64,000 bases of DNA from NCBI RefSeq assembly GCF_000020365.1, contig NC_012108.1, positions 3,782,001 to 3,846,000 on the forward strand, written 5' to 3'. Shown piece by piece: positions 9,275 through 17,663 of this stretch. Numbering within the stretch: the first letter of the stretch is position 1; the number at the start of each line of letters is the position of its first letter. The notes beneath the pieces are model-generated. The model searched no databases. It was not told the origin of the DNA and saw only the letters and a list, made by a program, of their open reading frames with translations. The position numbers and the translations under genes are program-made. This stretch comes from Desulforapulum autotrophicum HRM2 (GTDB lineage: Bacteria; Desulfobacterota; Desulfobacteria; Desulfobacterales; Desulfobacteraceae).

Positions 9275-10036
9275 TTAAGCCAGGCTTTGGATAAACCTGC
9301 CAACCCCTTCAACGCCCTGATTTTCCACCACCCGGATCATTTCTGAACCCACAACAGCAATGTCAGCCTTACCCTTGAGAAAGGCTATATCCGCTTCATC
9401 CTTTACCCCGAATCCAACGGCCAAAGGAAGGGTTGTGGCTTGTCTGCACCGGTCAAGGTAGCCCGCAATCTCTTCGGTAAACCGGGTCTCTTTACCGGTC
9501 ACACCCTTTCTTGCCACGCAGTATACAAACCCGCGGGTCTGGGATGCCAAAAAATCCATTCGCTCATTTGATGTCCTGGGCGAAAAGATATGGATAGGTG
9601 AAAGGTTCTGTTCCTCCATTGCCTTGAGATACGCCTGCCCCTCTTCCGGGGGAAGATCCGGGACAATGGCTCCCTTGATGTTTATGTCTGCCATTTTATT
9701 CACAAAAGGCGTAACCCCGTACTTAAATAAAATATTGTAATAGGTCATGAACAAAAACGGAATGTCAAATTTTGCTGCAGCCTGCCTTGCAAACTCAAAA
9801 CAGCGCTCAACCCGCGCACCCCCTGAAAGGGCTGCCTGATTGGCACCAAGAATAACAGGCCCGTCGGCCATGGGTTCTGAAAAGGGAATCTGGAGTTCCA
9901 TAAGGTCGACGCCTGCCTCGACCATCTGCTCGACAATAGCCATGGATGTTTCAAAATCAGGATACCCCATGACAATGTGGGTCATCAACAGGATCTCCTT
10001 TTGTCTGCGCCGTTCTCGAATATAGGCTTCAAGCAT
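9275..10036 (-). CDS. trpA: Tryptophan synthase alpha subunit
   Basis: A 253-residue TIM-barrel protein, the usual TrpA length. It cleaves indole-3-glycerol phosphate to indole and glyceraldehyde 3-phosphate and passes indole to TrpB through the alpha2beta2 tunnel. The catalytic Glu and Asp are visible in ELQIPFSEPMADGP, and the phosphate-binding loop reads GFGVKDEAD and VVGSEMIR. The ATG at 10036 overlaps the end of trpB by eight bases (ATGCTTGA), so translation is coupled. The alternative longer frame upstream is only the trpB shadow. No other trp genes are in the window. Confidence 0.97.
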   Translation of the reverse strand: MLEAYIRERRRQKEILLMTHIVMGYPDFETSMAIVEQMVEAGVDLMELQIPFSEPMADGPVILGANQAALSGGARVERCFEFARQAAAKFDIPFLFMTYYNILFKYGVTPFVNKMADINIKGAIVPDLPPEEGQAYLKAMEEQNLSPIHIFSPRTSNERMDFLASQTRGFVYCVARKGVTGKETRFTEEIAGYLDRCRQATTLPLAVGFGVKDEADIAFLKGKADIAVVGSEMIRVVENQGVEGVGRFIQSLA

Positions 10037-11255
10037 TGTATTCACCTGCCTTTTCCATGATAAATTTTCTCCAGGATGGATCACCAATAGCGTCGGCAAT
10101 GGTAAAAATATCCTTGTCTCCCCTACCCGACTGGTTGATGATAATGATATCGTTCGTTGACATGGCCGGCGCCTCCTTGAATGCCTGGGCAAAGGCGTGG
10201 GCCGACTCCAGGGCCGGGATGATACCTTCACTTTTCATGGTGAGCTTTAACGCTTCGATCACCTCTGTGTCGGTCACAGCCTCAAACCTTGCCTCTCCTT
10301 TTTCGTGCATGCTGGCAAGAATCGGAGAAACCCCCACATAGTCAAGGCCGGCCGCAATGGAGTGGGTTTCGTTCATCTGGCCGTCACTGTTCTGGAGAAA
10401 ATAGGTCTTGTACCCCTGGGCAACGCCGACGCTTGCATCATTGCTGCACAGCCTTGAAGCATGCTGTCCAGAGGCGATCCCGCGTCCTGCCGCCTCCACC
10501 CCGACACATTCAACATCCCCATCAGTGAATCCGGCAAAGAGCCCCATGGCATTTGACCCCCCCCCCACACAGGCATAGACCCGGGTGGGAAGCCGTTCTT
10601 CCCGTTCCAGAATTTGCCGTCTTGCCTCTTTTCCAATGATGGACTGGAACCAGCTGACCATTTCGGGAAAGGGATGGGGTCCGCAGGCCGTTCCGAGCAC
10701 GTAATGGGTGGTATCCATATTCGTCACCCAGTCCCGGAACGCCTCGTTGATGGCATCCTTTAAAATCCGTGAGCCCTGGGTCACGGGCACAACCGTGGCC
10801 CCCATCTGTTCCATCCAAAAGACATTGGGTCGCTGGCGTTTGACATCCACCTCCCCCATGTACACCGTGCAGTCAAACCCGAACTTCGCGGCCATGGTGG
10901 CCGTTGCCACCCCGTGCTGGCCCGCCCCGGTCTCCGCAATCACCCGGGTCTTGCCCATGCGTTTGACCAGAAGCCCCTGGCCCATGACATTGTTGGCCTT
11001 GTGGGCACCGGTATGGTTGAGGTCCTCACGCTTGATGTAAATTTTTGCACCTTTAAAATGCTTTGTGAGATTTTCAGCATAGGTCAGCGGGGTGGGCCGG
11101 CACGAGTAGGAACCCATGAGGTCACGGTACTCGTTCCAGAAGGCTGGATCAGCCTTTATTTTTCTGAACTCTCGTTCCAGTTCATCAAAGGTTGCAACCA
11201 GAATCTCAGGTACAAAAGCTCCGCCAAAGGTTCCGTAATATCCCCTGTTAATCAT
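10029..11255 (-). CDS. trpB: Tryptophan synthase beta subunit
   Basis: A 408-residue PLP enzyme of the TrpB1 type that condenses indole with serine to make tryptophan. The PLP lysine is in HTGAHKANN, the phosphate-binding loop reads GGGSNAMGLF, and the COMM-domain and C-terminal motifs are intact (INQSGRGDKD). The ATG at 11255 overlaps the last codons of the upstream gntR-like gene by eight bases, so gntR, trpB and trpA form one coupled operon. Separation of trpBA from trpEDCF is seen in other genomes, but the coupled GntR gene is unusual. Confidence 0.97.
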   Translation of the reverse strand: MINRGYYGTFGGAFVPEILVATFDELEREFRKIKADPAFWNEYRDLMGSYSCRPTPLTYAENLTKHFKGAKIYIKREDLNHTGAHKANNVMGQGLLVKRMGKTRVIAETGAGQHGVATATMAAKFGFDCTVYMGEVDVKRQRPNVFWMEQMGATVVPVTQGSRILKDAINEAFRDWVTNMDTTHYVLGTACGPHPFPEMVSWFQSIIGKEARRQILEREERLPTRVYACVGGGSNAMGLFAGFTDGDVECVGVEAAGRGIASGQHASRLCSNDASVGVAQGYKTYFLQNSDGQMNETHSIAAGLDYVGVSPILASMHEKGEARFEAVTDTEVIEALKLTMKSEGIIPALESAHAFAQAFKEAPAMSTNDIIIINQSGRGDKDIFTIADAIGDPSWRKFIMEKAGEYNA

Positions 11256-11979
11256 TGGAATGCCCTCCTAGGGTCTGGGAAAATGAAAATTTATCGGTAC
11301 GGCATAAAATCTTTGAATAGACACCGTTTTCAACACCGGGAAAATGAATGGATCGCCTTACTTCAAGGACAGGGTCCTTGCCACCCAGGCCCAGAAGTTT
11401 TGCCTGGGAAAGATCCAGGGTTACAATTTTAAAAGTCTGACGTCCGTTTACAGGTTTAAGATAGAAACGATCCGCCACCAGTCGGGCAAGGGAGGTGCCT
11501 GTGATCACCATGGTTTCAATGCCGGAAAAAAGAGTCTTGTGCAAAAAAAAATCCTCGATCAAAACCGGGGCCTGCTCTGCCAGGGTAAGCCTTGAGAATT
11601 GATAGGCCTCTTTACCCTGAAAGGGATTTTCAGGGCCATCAATTACCTCTGCAAGAGATATTGGATTGATGATCCGCTTTTCAGCTGCAATACCCAGTTG
11701 CTGGAACGCCGAAGAAGTTCCTGCCAGGGAAAAAAGATTCACCTGTCGCTGGGGCTCAACAACAAAGGTACCGGAGCCCCTTTTTCGTTGTACAAGCCCT
11801 TTTTTCACCAAAACATCAATGGCCTGGCGCACCGTGGGCCTTCCGATGCCATGGGTTGCAGCAAGGGTGATTTCAGGTATAATCTTGGTTCCAGGGGCAA
11901 ATTCACCCGATTCAATGGCAGCAGTCAGTATTTCGGCCAATTGGTGATAAAGGGGGACTGGGGATTGATGGTTCAGCAT
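11248..11979 (-). CDS. GntR/HutC-family regulator with UTRA ligand domain
   Basis: A 243-residue regulator with an N-terminal winged helix (PLYHQLAEIL, GRPTVRQAIDVLVKKGLV, RKRGSGTFV; residues ~8-72) and a C-terminal UTRA domain (~95-238). HutC-type proteins bind short palindromes and are released by small ligands. Its last codons overlap the trpB start by eight bases. A 12-base palindrome, TTGTC-AA-GACAA, lies 55-67 bp upstream of its start and is the likely autoregulatory operator. The ligand cannot be read from the sequence; a tryptophan precursor or an aromatic compound is a guess from the operon. Confidence 0.9.
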   Translation of the reverse strand: MLNHQSPVPLYHQLAEILTAAIESGEFAPGTKIIPEITLAATHGIGRPTVRQAIDVLVKKGLVQRKRGSGTFVVEPQRQVNLFSLAGTSSAFQQLGIAAEKRIINPISLAEVIDGPENPFQGKEAYQFSRLTLAEQAPVLIEDFFLHKTLFSGIETMVITGTSLARLVADRFYLKPVNGRQTFKIVTLDLSQAKLLGLGGKDPVLEVRRSIHFPGVENGVYSKILCRTDKFSFSQTLGGHSND

Positions 11980-12034
11980 AAAAACGCTCCATAAAAAGAA
12001 GAATTAACACCGCTTAAATCAAATAAATGTCAAG

Positions 12035-12046
12035 TTGTCAAGACAA
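12035..12046. promoter_or_regulatory. Palindromic operator candidate for the gntR-trpBA operon
   Basis: TTGTCAAGACAA is a perfect 5-2-5 inverted repeat, a form typical of GntR-family operators. On the minus strand it overlaps one of two tandem TTGACA sequences that could serve as the -35 element of the gntR-trpBA promoter; no convincing -10 box could be fixed. Binding would occlude RNA polymerase. Confidence 0.5.
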
Positions 12047-12073
12047 TTTCACCCTTTAAACGGCCACAGGTAT

Positions 12074-12102
12074 TTGACCCCAAAGAAATATATGCTTATT
12101 AT
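12074..12102 (+). promoter_or_regulatory. Sigma70-type promoter for the small selenoprotein candidate
   Basis: TTGACC at 12074-12079 and TATTAT at 12097-12102 are separated by exactly 17 bases. The likely start near 12109 leaves a leader of about 100 bases before the GGAGG and ATG at 12207. Confidence 0.5.
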
Positions 12103-12206
12103 CTACTCGTATCCCGAAAGAGTTGAGTGATTAAGAAATAAATGGAAAGACAGTTCTAACCCACCCATGTCTTTGACCATAAACATTAAAAGAATGGAGG
12201 ACTCAT

Positions 12207-12365
12207 ATGAAAGAGGGACTTTGGATTATTTTGTTTATCGGCGTTTATGTGCTGCTCCAGGCGTATATTTTGCCCAAAATGGGAATCTCCACATGAATGA
12301 AAAATGCCTGCCAGGTGGCAGACAAAGACAAAAAAAACGCTGTAGATCCAGACAAGATCATCAAA
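12207..12365 (+). CDS. Candidate selenoprotein: small membrane protein with in-frame UGA
   Basis: A strong GGAGG (12196-12200) precedes the ATG at 12207. The frame encodes 29 residues with one hydrophobic helix (LWIILFIGVYVLLQAYIL) and then PKMGIST, reaches TGA at 12294-12296, and continues in frame as MKNACQVADKDK... to a TGA at 12363-12365. Read through as selenocysteine it gives 52 residues with a U-x4-C pair (U-MKNA-C) on the side of the membrane after the helix. A hairpin fitting bacterial SECIS geometry begins 8 bases after the UGA. The product would be a one-helix membrane protein with a redox-active Sec/Cys motif. If the UGA is a stop, a 29-residue membrane peptide remains. The selenocysteine machinery is not in this window. 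Confidence 0.6.
12305..12324 (+). promoter_or_regulatory. SECIS-like hairpin just after the in-frame UGA
   Basis: CTGCC (12308-12312) pairs with GGCAG (12317-12321) around the four-base loop AGGT; the stem extends by TG/CA after one C-A mismatch. The loop begins 16 nt after the UGA and its second base is G. Bacterial SECIS elements are known for a short stem with a guanine among the first loop bases about 16-37 nt from the UGA, so the fit is good. Confidence 0.55.
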
Positions 12366-12481
12366 TGAGACGGACAGGGAATCCAACCCCAAAAGACAGA
12401 CTCAGGCAAAATTGGCTTCAAGGTTAACAGTAGAAATCCAACGGACGGGTCTGGATGTCACACCTTCCCTCCCTCCCCCCG

Positions 12482-12502
12482 GGTCTGCTGTCCAAACAGA
12501 CC
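12482..12502. terminator. Hairpin between selenoprotein candidate and uspA
   Basis: GGTCTG (12482-12487) pairs with CAGACC (12497-12502) over a nine-base loop. No clear U-run follows, so it is only a weak terminator candidate separating the small gene from the uspA promoter. Confidence 0.3.
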
Positions 12503-12540
12503 ACTTGCTGTAATGGTCAAAGTCTGGCCATCATATTTAC

Positions 12541-12569
12541 TTGACACAACTGCGTCCCGATTTTACAAT
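12541..12569 (+). promoter_or_regulatory. Sigma70-type promoter of the universal stress gene
   Basis: TTGACA at 12541-12546 and TACAAT at 12564-12569 with a perfect 17-base spacer. Transcription from about 12576 would give an 85-base leader before AAGGAGG (12649-12655) and the ATG at 12661. Confidence 0.65.
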
Positions 12570-12660
12570 TGAGTATCGTTTCTAATCCAGAAGCGAAATT
12601 TTCAGTTTTTTCAAGGTCATCACCTAAACACACCAGGCAGGATCTGGTAAGGAGGATACC

Positions 12661-13668
12661 ATGAGAATACATCCCCAAAGGATCATGTGTGCTGTTGATT
12701 TTTCTGACTTCACAGACACCATTCTCTCCTACAGCATTGCACTTTCCAAAGAATTTCATGCAAAACTCTTTCTGATCCATGTGGCCGTTGAGGTAGAGCC
12801 TCTCCTCAAGAGCAGTGAAATTGCCATTGATGTTGAAGCCCTTCAAGCAAAACACATGGAAAAGGCTTTTAACCGGCTTAAAGCCTTCGTAAAAGAGACA
12901 GAAACACCCCATGAAATCCTTGTCACCAAGGGAAACCCGGCAGACAAGATCCGGGATCTTGCCCTGGAACACAAGGTGGACATGGTCATCACCGCCACCC
13001 ACGGAAACTCAGGGATAAAGCGGTTCATGCTCGGGTCGGTCACAGAAAAACTGATTAAAACGATTCACTGCCCCCTGCTTGTGCTCAACACACGAAAATT
13101 TGATATAGCTTCCCCGGCTCCCCATGGAATTGAGCTCAAAAGAATTCTGGTGGGCTGCGATTTTTCCCAGGATTCCAAACTTGCCTTTGATTATGGACTG
13201 AGTCTTGCCCAGGAATTCCAGGCAGAACTCTACCTGGCCCATGTGGTCAAACCCACAGAGCACCTTCATTTAAAAGCGTCTGATTATATTGATGTGGCAC
13301 CGGCAGACTATGTCAAATGGCGATCCAGTGATTATTTTGAAATGCAGAAAAGATCCTTGGACGAAAAACGGGAAAAATTCGACAAACTGAGGGGGAATCT
13401 TGAAAGGCAGCTATACTTCATGGTTCCGGAAGAGAGTCGAAACTGGTGCACGCCCAAGACAATCCTTCTGGATGGAGAGCCCTACAAGGAACTCATCTCC
13501 TATGCCCAGGAAAAAAAGATCGACATGATCGTACTGGGCATCCGGGGGCACACCCTATGGGAAAAACTCATGGTGGGGTCAACCACTGATCGGATCATCC
13601 GCCAGTCGCCCTGCCCGGTGCTGGCCGTTCGACCGCTCAACCCCAAAAAACAGACCTCGGAAAAATAG
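12661..13668 (+). CDS. Tandem universal stress protein (two Usp domains)
   Basis: A 335-residue cytoplasmic protein made of two Usp domains (~5-150 and ~158-325). The second has the full ATP-binding pattern G-2x-G-9x-G-S (GIRGHTLWEKLMVGS); in the first the leading glycine is alanine (ATHGNSGIKRFMLGS), so nucleotide binding there may be weaker. AAGGAGG sits five bases before the ATG. The gene has its own strong promoter and ends in a strong hairpin shared with the convergent sulfite reductase gene. Stress role is known for the family only in general terms. Confidence 0.93.
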   Translation: MRIHPQRIMCAVDFSDFTDTILSYSIALSKEFHAKLFLIHVAVEVEPLLKSSEIAIDVEALQAKHMEKAFNRLKAFVKETETPHEILVTKGNPADKIRDLALEHKVDMVITATHGNSGIKRFMLGSVTEKLIKTIHCPLLVLNTRKFDIASPAPHGIELKRILVGCDFSQDSKLAFDYGLSLAQEFQAELYLAHVVKPTEHLHLKASDYIDVAPADYVKWRSSDYFEMQKRSLDEKREKFDKLRGNLERQLYFMVPEESRNWCTPKTILLDGEPYKELISYAQEKKIDMIVLGIRGHTLWEKLMVGSTTDRIIRQSPCPVLAVRPLNPKKQTSEK

Positions 13669-13671
13669 CAG

Positions 13672-13710
13672 ACCGGTTCCCGGATTCTTTCCTATACCGG
13701 GAACCTGCTG
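13672..13710. terminator. Bidirectional terminator between uspA and asr
   Basis: GGTTCCCGG (13675-13683) pairs perfectly with CCGGGAACC (13697-13705), with further GCAG/CTGC pairing outside. It lies between two convergent genes and is followed by a short A-rich stretch, so it can stop both transcripts. Confidence 0.7.
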
Positions 13711-13725
13711 CCCAAAAAAATTCAA

Positions 13726-14382
13726 TCAGGCAATGACCGCCTTGAACGGCTCCAGTCCCACGCGCTCAACCATCTTGCCAAGGCGCTCGCCCGTCTTTGC
13801 ATTCTCATTGTAATAGACAACCACCTTGTCCACGGCTTCAAGCACCCCGTCGTCGGTAAGATCAACGGCAAGCTCCTTTGCGATTCTGGGAACCGGCCCC
13901 ACATTTCCGCCAATGACAAGCTTCCAGCCTTTTTTGTCCCCAATGAGTCCTACATCCCTGACCCATGATTCAGCACAGCTTAAACGACAGCCTGAAACGG
14001 CCATCTTGAACTTTCCCTTAAGGTTGACCCCGTGATAGCGCTCGTCAAGGATGGTTGCGACCCTGAGGGCGTCCTGCAGGCCAAGCTTGCAAAAGGTATT
14101 TCCCGGGCAGGCCCGGATGCTTCTCACGCACATCCCGACGGCAGCACCATGGGACATGCCCAGATCCTCCCAGGCTTGGTCAATATCCTCTTCTTTCAGC
14201 CCCACGATTGCAATCCTGGCAGCACCGGTAATTTTCAGCGCATGGACCTTGTATTTTTCGGCAACATCAGCGATCTTTCTGAGCAAATCCGGCGTCACCA
14301 CGCCACAGGGAATGTGGGGTGCAATGGCGTAAGTTTCCTTGTCTCTCTGGGGGATGGCCCCCTTTTCTCCTACTTTCAGCAT
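13726..14382 (-). CDS. Small assimilatory-type sulfite reductase (siroheme, 4Fe-4S)
   Basis: A 218-residue protein matching the low-molecular-weight sulfite reductase known from Desulfovibrio vulgaris. The coupled siroheme/4Fe-4S ligands appear as C-x5-C (CPGNTFC) and C-x3-C (CRLSC). It reduces sulfite to sulfide with six electrons in the cytoplasm; the electron donor is not encoded nearby. GGAAAGGATAATAA precedes the ATG. It is monocistronic between a bidirectional hairpin and a 166-bp gap. Alternative: a nitrite reductase-like role is possible in this superfamily, but length and motifs favour sulfite. Confidence 0.9.
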   Translation of the reverse strand: MLKVGEKGAIPQRDKETYAIAPHIPCGVVTPDLLRKIADVAEKYKVHALKITGAARIAIVGLKEEDIDQAWEDLGMSHGAAVGMCVRSIRACPGNTFCKLGLQDALRVATILDERYHGVNLKGKFKMAVSGCRLSCAESWVRDVGLIGDKKGWKLVIGGNVGPVPRIAKELAVDLTDDGVLEAVDKVVVYYNENAKTGERLGKMVERVGLEPFKAVIA

Positions 14383-14548
14383 TTATTATCCTTTCCCGTC
14401 CAGGGCTCTGCGGCCCCACGGTTTTAATTGATGATTAATAACACCAGACTATATCCATATAGGAAAAAAAGGTTTTCTGTCAAGGCAAGAACCAGAACTT
14501 TTAAACACACAGGCAAACATCAAATCAGGGGAATGCTATTCTCAATTA

Positions 14549-15433
14549 TTATTCCAGGTCGGGGTTGCAGGTGGCATGGGGACCGGTTTCTTCCCCAAGT
14601 GGTTCAAGCCCCAGGAAGGCTCTGACCACGGTGTTGTGACTGGACTCTGCCACCCATGAACCGTCTCCTGCCACCACCAGGGGAACAAAGAAAAGATTGG
14701 CTGACCGAAAAAAATCCATTGTCTTCATCACCAGATTCTCAGCCCGTTCGCAGGAAGGAATCGGTTCAACCCTTTTAATGTTGAGATACGCTTCATAGGA
14801 ATAATTATTACAGATGGCCTGCACAGCCAGATCCAGGCTTGAATCCCCGAGAAGGGGATAAATGATCACCTTGATTCCCATGCCCGACTCCTGGGCCGCC
14901 AATTCAAGCTTGGGCAGAAGATCCTTGCAATGGGAACAATTGGGATCAGTGACCACATAGAAAAAATCCCGGGCCTGCCCCGGGTTATAGGACAGCGCCA
15001 CAAGTTCATCCAGGGCCTTGATATTTTTTTTAAAAAAGGTTGCTCGGTTCTCCTTTTCCAGAGCCTTTTTTACAGCAAGTTTTTCCCGTTCTTTTTCAGC
15101 CACATCGGACATGGCATTCAGGGTTTCCCGGGTAAGGGATATGCCATTTTTGAAAAGCCGACCGGCCAGTATAAAATCTTTGCCCGCATAGATCGGCGCA
15201 AGCCCCCCGTTAATGGCAAGAACAACCTCACACAACTCCCCTCGCTCCGTCATCTGAAGTATCCTTGCGTCATTGGGCAGGGAAATATGGCTTGAAATCC
15301 AGTCAAGGTCCACATGGCTGCAAACAGATTCAGAAAAACAGGGTGCTGCCATTGCAAAAAAAAAGACAAGACCCGTAAACAGGGCTTTCATTCCCCTTGT
15401 CTTGCTTGGATATCTCAAATCAATAACCTCCAT
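14549..15433 (-). CDS. Periplasmic DsbC/DsbG-like thiol:disulfide protein
   Basis: An exported protein of about 280-294 residues. A hydrophobic signal segment (KALFTGLVFFFAMAAPCF) is followed by a DsbC-type N-terminal region (~30-90), a charged linker, and a thioredoxin-fold domain with the active site DPNCSHCKDL (CxxC) and a cis-Pro-like loop FFVPLVV. The family isomerises or reduces disulfides in the periplasm. The start is uncertain: ATG at 15433 puts 14 residues before the signal; ATG at 15391 or a TTG at 15418 after GGAGG are alternatives. Additional cysteines (residues near 38, 68, 208, 226, 289) are unusual in number. No partner DsbD is seen. Confidence 0.82.
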   Translation of the reverse strand: MEVIDLRYPSKTRGMKALFTGLVFFFAMAAPCFSESVCSHVDLDWISSHISLPNDARILQMTERGELCEVVLAINGGLAPIYAGKDFILAGRLFKNGISLTRETLNAMSDVAEKEREKLAVKKALEKENRATFFKKNIKALDELVALSYNPGQARDFFYVVTDPNCSHCKDLLPKLELAAQESGMGIKVIIYPLLGDSSLDLAVQAICNNYSYEAYLNIKRVEPIPSCERAENLVMKTMDFFRSANLFFVPLVVAGDGSWVAESSHNTVVRAFLGLEPLGEETGPHATCNPDLE

Positions 15434-15671
15434 ATATTAGTTCAAAAACAAAAACCAGGAATGCAACTTTTAGGTTTAATATTTTCCTGCCTTGGTTCAA
15501 GCGTTTTAAACCCAGGTTTTTCTGATTCATATACGCAACCAAGGCATTTGTAAATTTTTTTTAAAATTTTAAAATTTCAATTTTTGAAAAGATTGCCTTT
15601 TTTATAAAATTATGGATTACTTCTAATTTAATGTATCCGCTATTAAACAGCAACCTGGTATAGATATTGAC

Positions 15672-17492
15672 ATGAAACTTACCTCCCCTTCACATCCTTT
15701 GATTCGAAAAGCCCCTGGGATGATTCGGTTGTTCCCGTTTCTGCAATGGATCACCCTTATCAACGCCCATTCATTAAAGGCGGATTTATCGGCCGGGCTG
15801 ACCAATGCCTTCATCGTTCTTCCCCAGGGGGTCTCATTTGCAATGATCGCAGGGCTGCCTTCGGAATACGGCCTGTACACGGCCCTGGTTCCACCGATCA
15901 TCGCAGCCCTTTTTGGCTCTTCCAGACATTTAATCAGCGGCCCGACCACGGCGCTTTCCATCATTATCTTTTCCACCCTGAGCCCTTTGGTGGAACCCGG
16001 TTCAATGGCCTATATCCAGCTGGTGCTGACATTGACCTTTCTTGCCGGCGTTTTCCAGCTCGTCTTTGGCCTTGCAAAGCTTGGCACGGTTCTCAATTTC
16101 GTATCCCACTCTGTGATTGTCGGATTCACAGCCGGTGCCGCCTTCCTCATTGCCGCAGGCCAGCTCAAATATGCCATGGGGATCGTTGTTCCCAATGGAT
16201 CTTCATTTTTTACAACCTGTGCCATCCTCATAAAATCGTCCAGCCATAGCAATTGGTCTGAACTTGCCGTGGCCATTGTCACCCTGATCTGCGGGGTTAT
16301 TTTAAAAGCATGGCGTCCCCGCTGGCCCGGACTGCTCATGGCCATGATCATCGGCAGCGTATTTGCCGTGGCCATCAATGGGCAGGCCCATGGGGTAAGA
16401 CTTCTCGGGGCACTTTCAGGAAGCCTGCCACCCCTTTCAACACCCGATTTCACCCTTGACACACTACGAATGCTTGCCCCCGGCGCCCTGGCCCTGGCCC
16501 TTATCGGACTCATCGAAGCCTCGTCCATTGCACGATCAATTGCCGTTAATTCAAAACAGCACATTGACGGAAGCCAGGAGTTCATCGGTCAGGGGCTATC
16601 AAATATTGTGGGCAGTTTTTTTTCAGGATATGCAAGTTCCGGGTCGTTTACCCGGTCGGGGGTCAATTATGAAGCCGGTGCCCAGACCCCCCTTTCAAGC
16701 ATTTTTTCAGCACTCGTTCTTGGTGCCATTATTTTGCTGGTGGCACCATTAACAGCCTGGCTTCCCCTGTCCGCCATGGGCGGCATTATTCTCATTGTGG
16801 CATTCAAGCTCATTGATCTGCGCCACATCCGGGAAATTTTAAAGAGCAGTCGGTCAGAATCCTTTGTTCTTGCCACCACCTTTTGCGCAACCCTTGTATT
16901 TGAAATTGAATTTGCCATCTATGCAGGTGTGCTTCTATCCCTTGCCATCTATCTCACCCGCATGTCACATCCCTTTGTTCACACCCTGGTTCCTGATCCC
17001 CAAACCCCCCAACGGCGAATGACACCCATTCACAATGGGGATCTGCCTGAATGCCCCCAGTTGAAAATCATCCTCATCGACGGCTCCTTGTTCTTCGGTG
17101 CAGCCAATCATATTGCCCAGATTTTTGAAGAGATTGACGCAGATAGCCCCAGACACCTTCTGATTGTAGGCTCAAGGATCAGCTACATCGATGTTTCAGG
17201 AGCAATGATGCTGGTCCAGGAGGCCCAACGGCGCCGGTCCCTGGGAAAACGACTCTTCCTGTGCAGCCTGAGCCAGAAAATCCGACATTTTATGGACCTT
17301 GGTGATTTTACCCGCGATATTGGCGAGGCAAATATCTTTGATTCAAAACTGACAGCCATTGCCCGGATTGTTTCAGAACTTGAAACCCCGGTCTGCCAGT
17401 CCTGCCCCGCCAGAATTTTCCAGGAATGCCCGCCCCTGAAAAAAGGTAAAAGAACTGTCGATCCTGGATTAGAACCGACCGTTTTACCCTAG
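15672..17492 (+). CDS. SulP-family anion transporter with STAS domain
   Basis: A 606-residue membrane protein with about 10-12 helices (residues ~25-430) and a C-terminal STAS domain (~455-560). The SulP signature is visible near the N-terminus (AGLTNAFIVLPQGVSFA and GLYTALVPP). These proteins carry sulfate, bicarbonate or other anions, probably with H+ or Na+. Its neighbours, a sulfite reductase and redox proteins, fit sulfate, but bicarbonate cannot be excluded. After STAS there is a short cysteine-rich tail (CQSCPARIFQECPPL) that is not part of the normal family and may bind metal or Fe-S. Confidence 0.92.
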   Translation: MKLTSPSHPLIRKAPGMIRLFPFLQWITLINAHSLKADLSAGLTNAFIVLPQGVSFAMIAGLPSEYGLYTALVPPIIAALFGSSRHLISGPTTALSIIIFSTLSPLVEPGSMAYIQLVLTLTFLAGVFQLVFGLAKLGTVLNFVSHSVIVGFTAGAAFLIAAGQLKYAMGIVVPNGSSFFTTCAILIKSSSHSNWSELAVAIVTLICGVILKAWRPRWPGLLMAMIIGSVFAVAINGQAHGVRLLGALSGSLPPLSTPDFTLDTLRMLAPGALALALIGLIEASSIARSIAVNSKQHIDGSQEFIGQGLSNIVGSFFSGYASSGSFTRSGVNYEAGAQTPLSSIFSALVLGAIILLVAPLTAWLPLSAMGGIILIVAFKLIDLRHIREILKSSRSESFVLATTFCATLVFEIEFAIYAGVLLSLAIYLTRMSHPFVHTLVPDPQTPQRRMTPIHNGDLPECPQLKIILIDGSLFFGAANHIAQIFEEIDADSPRHLLIVGSRISYIDVSGAMMLVQEAQRRRSLGKRLFLCSLSQKIRHFMDLGDFTRDIGEANIFDSKLTAIARIVSELETPVCQSCPARIFQECPPLKKGKRTVDPGLEPTVLP

Positions 17493-17663
17493 GCAACGGA
17501 TCAGATTCCCAGGTGATGGAGAACGCTCCCTCCTTCAACGATGGTTGCATGAATATGGCACCAAATTTTTCAGGCTATTTTTAAAAAAGGGTTGACAGGT
17601 CTCAACAAAACGTTTCAAAAGGGGTCACTGTTGTTAACAAAAAAAAGACCAGGAGGCAGGTTG

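Noticed and set aside
12167-12427. Longer 86-codon frame covering the selenoprotein candidate
   Set aside because: It has no membrane or domain signal and lacks the ribosome site; GGAGG at 12196-12200 serves the ATG at 12207 in another frame.
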